Source of the DNA: Candidatus Poribacteria bacterium
GTDB taxonomy: Bacteria; Poribacteria; WGA-4E; WGA-3G
Assembly (NCBI GenBank): GCA_022821065.1
Contig: JAJEEK010000103.1
Location: 1-55,006 of the forward strand
Reading direction: 5' to 3'
Length of the DNA stretch: 55,006 nt
Shown here in pieces: positions 24,529-31,719 of the stretch (the stretch's first letter is position 1; every line of letters begins with the position of its first letter). Under the pieces are notes generated by a model. It was not told the DNA's origin and made no database searches. It saw only the letters and a list, made by a program, of their open reading frames with translations. The translations under genes were made by a program, and so were the position numbers.

Positions 24529-25582
24529 AAAATAAATACTCTTGTACAGTTTTTTTGTTTCTCAGCTTGCCACTTGAATTACTTTTGAAACGTCGATAAT
24601 CTATTGGTATTAATTCTGGTTTTTCGCCTTTTTGACTGAGAACATAGCATATTTCAGCTTCACTCATGATGCCTTCGCTACTGTAACTAACAATAATATG
24701 TTTCGCTTTTGCTTTTGATATTAACGCTGCGAACGCTTTCAAACACTCGGACTTTGAACAGTAAGCCGATTTCTCTGAGTCCGAATATCGGCGCAAGCCG
24801 GTTTTACCATAAACAAAAGGGTTATCATATCTGGCTATTGTTTCAAGGAGATGATAGTTCGTAATGTATTGACGAGTATTGTACGGCGGATCCAGGTAGA
24901 GAATATCGCATTCAATTTTTTCTATCAGACTATTTGCGTCTTCTTGGTAGACAAAGTGTTTTTTATCTGATGAAATTGAAAAAAAAGGTTTCAGTTTCAG
25001 GGTTTTGTATGTTCTTGGGTCCCAGTCTTTCAGATATGCGGCATAAGTTCCTGAGATATTGGTCACTTTAGAAACCGCCTCCACAAGGGAAAGTAGGAGT
25101 AGATAATATTCTGCTTCGGTGATCAGTTTATCTTGCATCCATGTTTCAATTTGTTGCCTAATGGCATCAATTTTCTTTCCGTTTCTGTCGGAAAGGTATT
25201 GCCGCTTATATGCATTATCTCCGCCAGGACAGTAGTTATTAAAGATAAATCCCTCTGATGTACCCTCAAGTTGGTTCAAATAATTTAATGTCTTGGAATA
25301 GTTACCTACTTCATTAAAGAGATTAGAAGAATAGGTTTCAGGAAGATTTGCCAATTGACTGAAGGTAGGTTTATCGCTATTTTGAATCAGAGCACGCCCG
25401 AAAACATAGGCAACGTGAAGCAGATCGTTGGATATAATCTGAAATCCCAGTTTTTTGAAATGTGCTGCAACCACATGTGTTCCCGCGAAGAGATCACAAA
25501 ACACTCCTTTTTGGTTACAATTGCTTAGTACCACTGCTTCAATATGGGATAGCAGATTGTTTTTGCGGCCAATGTATCTCAT
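24512..25582 (-). CDS. DNA adenine methyltransferase, D12 class (first methylase of the FokI-like system)
   Basis: 356 aa resembling the N-terminal half of M.FokI as I recall it. MRYIGRKNNLL and CDLFAGTHVVAAHF form the SAM-binding region (a His replaces the usual second Gly). DPPYNTRQYITNYHLLETIA near residue 231 is the catalytic motif, and HIIVSYSSEGIM follows. It would methylate adenine on one strand of the asymmetric site. It is the first gene of the operon, so methylation can precede cutting. A sigma70-like promoter lies 175 bp upstream; no controller protein is present. The operon is AT-richer than flanking genes, suggesting transfer. Confidence 0.91.
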   Translation of the reverse strand: MRYIGRKNNLLSHIEAVVLSNCNQKGVFCDLFAGTHVVAAHFKKLGFQIISNDLLHVAYVFGRALIQNSDKPTFSQLANLPETYSSNLFNEVGNYSKTLNYLNQLEGTSEGFIFNNYCPGGDNAYKRQYLSDRNGKKIDAIRQQIETWMQDKLITEAEYYLLLLSLVEAVSKVTNISGTYAAYLKDWDPRTYKTLKLKPFFSISSDKKHFVYQEDANSLIEKIECDILYLDPPYNTRQYITNYHLLETIARYDNPFVYGKTGLRRYSDSEKSAYCSKSECLKAFAALISKAKAKHIIVSYSSEGIMSEAEICYVLSQKGEKPELIPIDYRRFKSNSSGKLRNKKTVQEYLFYVESK

Positions 25583-25755
25583 ATATTCTACTCGTTTAAC
25601 AATTTTGGTGGATCCGATATTATAGGCTTACCGGTTAAGGCGCAAAGAATGCCGAACATCTTGCCACAAATGCCCCGTAGCATGACATAAGATTGGTCCA
25701 GCTCTGAATTATGGAATCGGAACTGCATTCATAAATTTCGGGTTTCAACGCCCTT

Positions 25756-25784
25756 ATTATACTATTTTCTTTTTAAAAAGGCAA
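25756..25784 (-). promoter_or_regulatory. Promoter of the FokI-like restriction-modification operon
   Basis: Minus-strand TTGCCT (25779-25784), 17-bp spacer, consensus TATAAT (25756-25761). Expected start near 25749, with a leader of about 165 nt before the first methylase. I see nothing else in the 290-bp gap. Confidence 0.65.
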
Positions 25785-25873
25785 ATCAAATTGCTTTCAC
25801 TAAAAACGTTGTATTTAAAGAATTTTTCCACTTTTCTATATTGATATTCCTCTGCAAGGATAAAAAAGAAAAA

Positions 25874-27760
25874 CTACAAAACCCACACAACCATCTTGCC
25901 CGCGCCACGATTACACCACGCATAATACGGGATTGCGGTAACGTCTACCTGCTTCACGTTAGGTTTTGTGTCTAAGTAGAGATTGTCTCCCCACTCAGCG
26001 GTATCTAATACTTGACCCCTACCGTGGATAAGCGTCACACCGCCTAGTAACTCGCTATTGAATGTGGTTTCCAACCCACCATTATTAGTGAGGGACAGCG
26101 TCTGAAAAGCTTCATTAGGATTGTCAACGTCTTCAAAACAGTAGACGAGCGGCCCGCGGCGTAAGGCGGAACGTCCAAGATTTTCTCTCACAAGTGGATG
26201 CGCGTGAACGCTTTTAACAGGCATAGTCAGCTGCAGTTCTACACGGTCGCCAGCGTGCCACTCTCGCGTGATGGCAAGATAGCCAGCGGCGTTTGGCTGT
26301 GAATTGTCCGCTTCACCGTTGATACGCACTTCAAACTGATCGCACCATCCCGGAATCCGCAAATTAAGTGTGAAAGGCACCGGTGTTGTCGATGTAATTG
26401 TCAGGGTTACGTCGCCTGCCCATGGATAATCTGTTTCCTGCGTCAGTCGGACCGGAACGTTCCCCGCAGCGATCGCATCAGCAGTGCTGCCGACGTACAG
26501 GTTCACGTAGATACCTTCGTCCGATTCGGCATAGATGTACTGTCCAACAGAAGCGAGAAGTCGAGCGATATTCGGTGGGCAGCAGGCACAGCCGAACCAT
26601 TCGTGTCGGTGCCTATCACCGTGGCTCGCCAGTGGATTTTGATAGAAGAAACCCGTGCCGTCAAGCGAGATTCCAGAGAGCGCACCGTTATAAAGTGCCG
26701 TCTCCAAGACGTCCACGAAACGAGACTCACCCTGTAGCAAGAACATCCGATGTGCCCAAAATATGAGTCCGATTGAAGCGCACGTTTCAGCGTAGGCAGA
26801 AAAATTGGGCAGTTCGTAATCTTGCGTGAAACCTTCATTGTGTCCAGAGGGACCCACACCGCCAGTGATATATAAACGCTTCTCTACGTTCCGCCAGAGT
26901 GCCTCCAGCGCGCTAACGATAGAAGTATCATCGGTTTCGTAAGCGATATCGGCGGCACCACTATAGAGGTACATCGCACGCACCGCGTGCCCGACGCACT
27001 CTGTCTGTTCCTGTATCGGAAGATGTGCTTGCGCGTAATGTCCTTCAAATTTTCCGTCGCGTGTGAAGTGATGCTGATACGCACCAAGTCCGCCCGGAAG
27101 GTCGGGGTTCTCTAATTCTTTCTCAAAAACTGAAGGCGAGTGTCCACGTTTGGTGATAAAGTATTCCGCAAGTGCCATGTAGCGCGGTTCGCCGGTTACA
27201 CGTGCTAACTTCACGAGTGCGAGTTCGATGCCTTGGTGTCCGGGGAGTCCATCGCGTTTATCGAAGCCGAAGGTGTTGTCAATAAGGTCTGCGAAGCGGC
27301 AGGCAACGTCTAACAGTGTCTGTTTTCCTGTGGCTTGGTAGTGTGCGACTGCTGCCTCAAACAGGTGTCCGGCGCAATACAGTTCATGCATCATACCGAG
27401 GTTCTGCCACCGCTTTGTCGGTTCAACGAGTGTGAAATAGGAGTTCAGATAACCGTCGGGTTGTTGACTCGCGGCAATTTTTGCAATAACCTCGTCCAGT
27501 TCCGCTTCCCATTGTGGATTCGGGTGTGTCCAGAGTGTATACGCTGCCGCCTCTACCCATTTATGGACATCGGAATCGTTGAAGAAGATCCCTTCAAAAT
27601 CCCCGGACATCAAACCGGCGGCTTTCGCAAAGTTATCAATCCTGCCGGTTATCTGGCATTGTGTGAGTTCGTGTGGAATCGTTGCTTCAGAATTCGTCTG
27701 CTGGCGTGGTGCCCAGAACCGGTCCTTAATCGTGACAGCCGTGAACGGGAGTGCTCTCAA
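25874..27760 (-). CDS. Glycoside hydrolase family 127 (beta-L-arabinofuranosidase-type)
   Basis: 628 aa with the GH127/DUF1680 layout: an alpha/alpha-barrel (residues about 1-400) followed by beta-sandwiches. The zinc-cysteine active site is visible as FGCACCPPN near residue 395, with the C-x-C-C arrangement of characterised beta-L-arabinofuranosidases, plus the glutamate ligand in YAETCAS. It would release arabinofuranose from plant- or algal-type glycans. No signal peptide is seen, so it may act on imported oligosaccharides. The start is a TTG at 27760 with GAGGGG seven bases upstream. It follows a Gfo/Idh/MocA oxidoreductase, DUF805 and a C39-like gene on the same strand, and a repeat lies in front of it. 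Confidence 0.92.
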   Translation of the reverse strand: MRALPFTAVTIKDRFWAPRQQTNSEATIPHELTQCQITGRIDNFAKAAGLMSGDFEGIFFNDSDVHKWVEAAAYTLWTHPNPQWEAELDEVIAKIAASQQPDGYLNSYFTLVEPTKRWQNLGMMHELYCAGHLFEAAVAHYQATGKQTLLDVACRFADLIDNTFGFDKRDGLPGHQGIELALVKLARVTGEPRYMALAEYFITKRGHSPSVFEKELENPDLPGGLGAYQHHFTRDGKFEGHYAQAHLPIQEQTECVGHAVRAMYLYSGAADIAYETDDTSIVSALEALWRNVEKRLYITGGVGPSGHNEGFTQDYELPNFSAYAETCASIGLIFWAHRMFLLQGESRFVDVLETALYNGALSGISLDGTGFFYQNPLASHGDRHRHEWFGCACCPPNIARLLASVGQYIYAESDEGIYVNLYVGSTADAIAAGNVPVRLTQETDYPWAGDVTLTITSTTPVPFTLNLRIPGWCDQFEVRINGEADNSQPNAAGYLAITREWHAGDRVELQLTMPVKSVHAHPLVRENLGRSALRRGPLVYCFEDVDNPNEAFQTLSLTNNGGLETTFNSELLGGVTLIHGRGQVLDTAEWGDNLYLDTKPNVKQVDVTAIPYYAWCNRGAGKMVVWVL

Positions 27761-27790
27761 GATTTTCCCCTCTTTTCATATCGTTCGATA

Positions 27791-27840
27791 TAGCGAAACC
27801 CAACGATCCGATACCTGCAGAGGTAAAAGCGTTGGGTTTT
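27791..27840. repeat. Solo copy of the GAAACCCAAC/GTTGGGTTT hairpin
   Basis: TAGCGAAACCCAAC and GCGTTGGGTTT form a 9-bp stem around a 26-nt spacer, just upstream of the GH127 gene. The same words occur inside the MITE-like element at 18190-18422, and both copies are followed by TTCAGGTTT. It is probably the same repeat family without the outer inverted repeats. Confidence 0.65.
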
Positions 27841-27890
27841 ACTTATCTTCTCGTGGTTTCAGGTTTCTGGATGATCAGATTGACATCATA

Positions 27891-28580
27891 TCAGCGGCTT
27901 TGGACGCTAACCTCTTGGAACGCTGCTTCCGGTAGATAGTCTCCTAACGCTTTCCGAACATCGAGTTCCGAGAGTTTTCGGGGCGTGATTAAAATACATT
28001 TGTTCCGCGATATCCTGCTCCAAGATGCCTCGAAATCTGTGTAGGTCAAGCGTCGTTTGTTGAGGTTAGACGGATTTTCGAGGTATACTTCACCCAGGTG
28101 GTTGTTGTATTGCGACATCGGCAAGATTTCGGGTGTCCGTCCTTGAAATTCGATCATTACAATTGGGGCCCACCCTTTCGCGATAAAAGCCTTCAAAATA
28201 TCGAAGGAACAGTTGGCGACGACTGCGCTGTGTTGTATTTGTCGGCGTGTCATGGCATGAAAATCGTCAAGTCCGCCTCTGCTACTCACGCGGACGCGTT
28301 CTTTGAAAGCGTTTCTGAGGTAAGGCAGTTTCTCCAATTGGATGATAGCATTTTCAGGTAATTGGGTTTGGCTTTGGTTGGATTGTGTCGTTGTTTTCGT
28401 CCTTTCGGCAGCGGCGAGGGCCGTTTCGGGGATGTGATATTGCCCTTGCGGTGGCGGCCCACAATTTATTGCCATAAACACAAAAACAAACAATGCGACA
28501 CAAGCACAAGCCGTTGAATATGAAGCACCACTCAGTAAGGATTGACCGACTTCTCTGAGAAAAAACAGATCTCGTTTCAT
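27891..28580 (-). CDS. Putative secreted/lipoprotein with C39-peptidase-like C-terminal region
   Basis: 229 aa. A hydrophobic stretch (VALFVFVFMAINC, residues about 28-40) suggests a membrane anchor or lipoprotein signal after an unusually long N-terminus. The C-terminal half has the pattern of C39-like cysteine-peptidase folds: a Cys in VVANCSFDILKAFI, the segment GWAPIVMIEF, a His in NNHLGEV and a final W-x-R strand. This assignment is by eye, and the residues may not be catalytic. AGGAGG nine bases upstream supports the ATG at 28580. It sits in a same-strand run after the oxidoreductase and DUF805 genes. Confidence 0.6.
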   Translation of the reverse strand: MKRDLFFLREVGQSLLSGASYSTACACVALFVFVFMAINCGPPPQGQYHIPETALAAAERTKTTTQSNQSQTQLPENAIIQLEKLPYLRNAFKERVRVSSRGGLDDFHAMTRRQIQHSAVVANCSFDILKAFIAKGWAPIVMIEFQGRTPEILPMSQYNNHLGEVYLENPSNLNKRRLTYTDFEASWSRISRNKCILITPRKLSELDVRKALGDYLPEAAFQEVSVQSR

Positions 28581-28627
28581 AATTTCATTCCTCCTTGCAT
28601 ATAGAAACGCTATACATGAGAAACAGT

Positions 28628-28978
28628 TTACCTACGCTCACCATAATTATTGCTGCCTGACGTGCCGGGCAGACAACAAAGAACCACAAAAAGGTACATC
28701 CACCCAATAAAGGGAATCATGCTAAACAATAAACACCAACCTGATGTATTAGTATCTTGCAAGCGTTTCGTCGAAACAATGCAACTGACACAAAGCCAGA
28801 GAAGAAAAAAGAAAAGAGAAACAATGCTCCAAATCTCTACAAACAAACCGATATGAAGGACAACTGATGTCATGAGAGAAGTAAGAACAAAGACGAGTAC
28901 AGACATCAGGAGATAGCACCAATATTGTAAACGGTTAATTCGACCTCGAAAGGAAAACAGAAATTCAGATAAAGACAT
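28628..28978 (-). CDS. DUF805 family small membrane protein
   Basis: About 116 aa. It has the DUF805 hallmarks: FSFRGRINRLQYW at the N-terminus, then three or four membrane helices, KRLQDTNTSGW, IPFIGWMYL and a C-terminal LPGTSGSNNYG. The family is of unknown function in the inner membrane. The longer reading frame overlaps the oxidoreductase gene; I chose the ATG at 28978 (MSLSEFLFSF) because the family begins there and AGGG lies just upstream. It is 43 bp after the oxidoreductase stop. Confidence 0.88.
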   Translation of the reverse strand: MSLSEFLFSFRGRINRLQYWCYLLMSVLVFVLTSLMTSVVLHIGLFVEIWSIVSLFFFLLWLCVSCIVSTKRLQDTNTSGWCLLFSMIPFIGWMYLFVVLCCLPGTSGSNNYGERR

Positions 28979-29021
28979 TGCGTCTACCCTTTTTTTCATT
29001 ACGTAAGGTGAAAACTGATAG

Positions 29022-30041
29022 TTAATCGAGTTTAACCGCGACTTCCCGTTTCTCTTTCCATGATTCGACAATCGCTTCAGTAATCCGTAACGCTTGCAAC
29101 CCGTCTCTCCCTGTTGGTGCAGGCGGTCGGTCGGCGAGCAGGTCGTCAACAAGTGCTGCCATCCGTAAAGCGAAGGTCCCGTTAAAAGCGAGTTGCTCAT
29201 CTCTAAAAATGGAGGGTCGGTACTCTTCAACGACTTGGTTATCACGTTTCATCAAGGTCGCGCGTGTCAGGACATTATCGACGGTGATTTCGCCATCGGA
29301 ACCGCAGATTTCGAGGTGTTCAATCGGGTGGATGAAATCGCTATCCCAACTCGCCAGCAGTGTCGCGACGGCTTCCGTTTCATAGCGGAATGAGATTGCC
29401 ATGCTGGTGTAACACGTATCCTCACCTTCGCGCGCTTCATTTTTCCGCGGTTTCGCCATTTGCGCGCAAACAGCGACAACTTCGCCACCGAACCAGCGGA
29501 GCAGATCAATCGCGTGCGTCTCCAATTCATAAAGTAGGTAATACTCGCCTTTCCATGTTGAAGCGGGACCGCCTTGCGATAATTTCATATCTAAGTAATA
29601 CGTCTGTCCGATGGCACCGGCATCGAACCACCGTCGTGCCTGGACGTAACCGGGCGCGAATCGGCGGTTGTAGTCAATAGCGAGATGAACGCCTTTCTCT
29701 TCTGCTTTCCTGACCATCTGTTCTGCTTCCTCGATGTAAAGCGATAGCGGTTTTTCAGAGATAACATGTTTGCCCGCTTCCAGACATTCCATCACGGGCT
29801 CAAAGTGTAGGTGGTCAGCGGTTACGACATCTACCAAGTCGCATTCCTCATGGTCAAGCATCTCCTTGATAGAGGGATACCATTTCGCGATATTGAGTTC
29901 TTCGGCACGTGCTTGTGCTTTGTCAACATCTATATCGCATACTGCCACCAATTCTGCTCCTGGATGCTGGAGATAGCCGAGCTGATGCAGACGTCCTATG
30001 CCACCGCACCCAACTGCTGCGACTTTCAGTTTTCCTGCCAT
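29022..30041 (-). CDS. Gfo/Idh/MocA family NAD(P)-dependent oxidoreductase
   Basis: 339 aa. The N-terminal Rossmann fold has VAAVGCGGIGRLH (residues 6-18) and the conserved ISEKPL near residue 95, in which Lys is catalytic. The C-terminal alpha/beta domain contains DYNRRFAPGYVQARR and the HAIDLLRWFGG segment. Such enzymes oxidise or epimerise sugars, inositols or related polyols; the substrate is not readable. AAGGAG nine bases upstream fixes the start. It heads a run of genes that includes GH127 further down, consistent with sugar breakdown. Confidence 0.93.
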   Translation of the reverse strand: MAGKLKVAAVGCGGIGRLHQLGYLQHPGAELVAVCDIDVDKAQARAEELNIAKWYPSIKEMLDHEECDLVDVVTADHLHFEPVMECLEAGKHVISEKPLSLYIEEAEQMVRKAEEKGVHLAIDYNRRFAPGYVQARRWFDAGAIGQTYYLDMKLSQGGPASTWKGEYYLLYELETHAIDLLRWFGGEVVAVCAQMAKPRKNEAREGEDTCYTSMAISFRYETEAVATLLASWDSDFIHPIEHLEICGSDGEITVDNVLTRATLMKRDNQVVEEYRPSIFRDEQLAFNGTFALRMAALVDDLLADRPPAPTGRDGLQALRITEAIVESWKEKREVAVKLD

Positions 30042-30161
30042 AATGATATGCTCCTTTACGCGCTGGGCGCGTCGCTAACACAATGCGCTACTACCAAAGT
30101 TCTCATCAGGACTCACGAAGCTATTGTTCTGTCCACATTCAAGTGATGGATAAAACCGTGC

Positions 30162-30182
30162 GTAGGAGCGGGGTGTCCCCGC
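30162..30182. repeat. GTAGGA-type dispersed hairpin repeat, copy 2
   Basis: GTAGGA followed by a perfect stem GCGGGG-TGT-CCCCGC, in the 361-bp gap between the oxidoreductase and the zinc-ribbon gene. Compared with the copy at 15921 the stem bases differ on both sides, yet pairing is kept. The remainder of this gap holds an AT-rich tract and the promoter at 30338-30366. Confidence 0.7.
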
Positions 30183-30337
30183 CCGATATACCAATCATTT
30201 ATGACTTAACAAAGCACTATCTTTCAAATCTGCCTTTATCTTACAAGTTTCCGACTATAAAGTATAATATACCATGCAGAAAAAAAATATCAAGCGAAAA
30301 TTTTGTGCAGTACTTCTGAACCACACAATTGAAGGTA

Positions 30338-30366
30338 TTGCGTAGCCAATGTTTTTGTGTTATACT
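30338..30366 (+). promoter_or_regulatory. Promoter of the zinc-ribbon/HTH gene
   Basis: TTGCGT (30338-30343), 17-bp spacer, TATACT (30361-30366). Expected start near 30373, with a 30-nt leader containing GAGAGG eight bases before the ATG at 30403. Confidence 0.65.
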
Positions 30367-30402
30367 TTTTCACATTAGATTTTATGCTGAGAGGTGTACC
30401 GA

Positions 30403-30819
30403 ATGGACTGTCCGCGTTGTAAACATAAAGACGCTGTCAAAAATGGGAAAGCGAGAGGGCACCAGCGTTATAAATGCAAAGCCTGCGGCTTTCAGTTTAC
30501 GCGTCTGACGTCCCGCGGCAGACCGCCGTGGCAGAGAGCCTTGGCTGTGTTTTTATACTGTCGTGGGATTTCTATCAGTGATATCGCGCGGATGTTCTCG
30601 GTGGCACCGAGCACAATCTTCAAATGGATCCGAAAATTCGGTTCCGAACGCACCCCGCTGCCAGCATCCGAGACAGACGGTGCGACGCTCCTTAACGAGC
30701 ATGAGATAATGGCATACCTGAAAAAACAGAGCGAAAGCGGCGAATCTGGGAAAATTTTCGTCGTGATACCAGAAGATGTGTCAACAGAGAATGTCGTAGT
30801 GCGAATTAAAAGGGATTGA
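30403..30819 (+). CDS. IS1/InsA-like zinc-ribbon and helix-turn-helix protein
   Basis: 138 aa. The N-terminal zinc ribbon CPRCKHKD...YKCKACGFQF is of the type found at the start of IS1-family transposases, followed by an HTH (ISISDIARMFSVAPSTIFKWIRKFG). The C-terminal 55 residues are unlike a DDE nuclease, so this is not a complete transposase. It looks like a stand-alone, possibly domesticated DNA-binding protein or regulator. Start chosen at 30403 rather than the GTG at 30394 because GAGAGG spaces correctly. It has its own promoter; no inverted repeats typical of an IS were found around it. Confidence 0.75.
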   Translation: MDCPRCKHKDAVKNGKARGHQRYKCKACGFQFTRLTSRGRPPWQRALAVFLYCRGISISDIARMFSVAPSTIFKWIRKFGSERTPLPASETDGATLLNEHEIMAYLKKQSESGESGKIFVVIPEDVSTENVVVRIKRD

Positions 30820-30856
30820 TCAGAAATCGTCTTATCAAAACACAATTTGATTTGGC

Positions 30857-30886
30857 TTGACAATCCGCAGTTATCTGTCTTAAAAT
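30857..30886 (+). promoter_or_regulatory. Promoter of the secreted-protein pair
   Basis: Consensus TTGACA (30857-30862), 18-bp spacer, TAAAAT (30881-30886). AGGAGG follows at 30894-30899 but is 15 bases from the ATG at 30915. Confidence 0.6.
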
Positions 30887-30914
30887 TGAGCATAGGAGGA
30901 TAAAAAGTTAATTT

Positions 30915-31703
30915 ATGAAAACCCAACTTTTAAAGAAGCGTTTTGGCATACCAATTATATCAAGATTTAGCAATGTTATCACGTATAGTTCCGGTGTTTG
31001 TCTATTAATGCTTCTCTTCGCAGGCGTAGCAGCCGCAGCCGATTCGTTCGGCGACCCGTTTGAAGGTGACGATTTGAAGAATCCCAATTGGGAATGGCAG
31101 AACGAACCGCCGAAATGGGATGTCGGTGAGACACGTGAAAATTATCTCTATATTGACAGTGAACCCAACCGAAATCTCTGGGCAACAGACGCATCTCACT
31201 TTCTGTATCAGGAAACCGATACGGATATGTTTGATGTCGAAACTCACTTCTTTGCCAGATGGGACACCAGTTCCGGTGTTAATGGACTTGTTGTAAAAAG
31301 TCCATCGGATGATAATTGGGTGACCATCAAGTTCTGGTCGCGGGATGCAGCAGCGAAAGGTCATATCCAGTATCAGACCAAGCAAGCTGGGATGGGACCG
31401 CCTGATATCCAATGGAGATTTGGGGATTGGGGTGACATCGAAATGTCCCTCCGACTGAAAAAAGACGGCGATACATACACCGCTTGGTATAAAGCCGCGG
31501 AAGATAAGGATTGGATGGATATCGGAGAGGGTCAATTTGAACTTACTCCCCCCTTGTGGCTCGGAATTTATGCCGGTGTCGCAGCAGGCACAGGCAGTCT
31601 GGAAGTCGAATATGAATACTTCAGAGACAATCTGAATCCGTTCCCAGTTGAACCGGGGGGTAAGGCGACAACAACTTGGGGTGCTGTAAAGTCCCAATAT
31701 TAA
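30915..31703 (+). CDS. Secreted concanavalin-like (LamG/DUF1349-type) protein
   Basis: 262 aa. The signal peptide is VCLLMLLFAGVAAAA, ending near residue 42. The remainder is a beta-sandwich of the lectin/glucanase type (FGDPFEGDDLKNPNWEW, VKSPSDDNWVTIKFW, WLGIYAGVAA), as in DUF1349 and GH43 C-terminal domains, which bind or sense glycans. The protein ends VEPGGKATTTWGAVKSQY. The same words, VEPAGKQTTTWGRIK, occur in the next protein directly before its FlgD-like C-terminal domain, so this one seems to stop where that domain would begin. It lies 16 bp before the next gene, in an operon. Confidence 0.82.
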   Translation: MKTQLLKKRFGIPIISRFSNVITYSSGVCLLMLLFAGVAAAADSFGDPFEGDDLKNPNWEWQNEPPKWDVGETRENYLYIDSEPNRNLWATDASHFLYQETDTDMFDVETHFFARWDTSSGVNGLVVKSPSDDNWVTIKFWSRDAAAKGHIQYQTKQAGMGPPDIQWRFGDWGDIEMSLRLKKDGDTYTAWYKAAEDKDWMDIGEGQFELTPPLWLGIYAGVAAGTGSLEVEYEYFRDNLNPFPVEPGGKATTTWGAVKSQY

Positions 31704-31719
31704 AGGCTGGACAAAACAC

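Noticed and set aside
30403..30819. Complete insertion sequence
   Set aside because: Only a zinc ribbon and HTH are present; no DDE domain or terminal inverted repeats were found.
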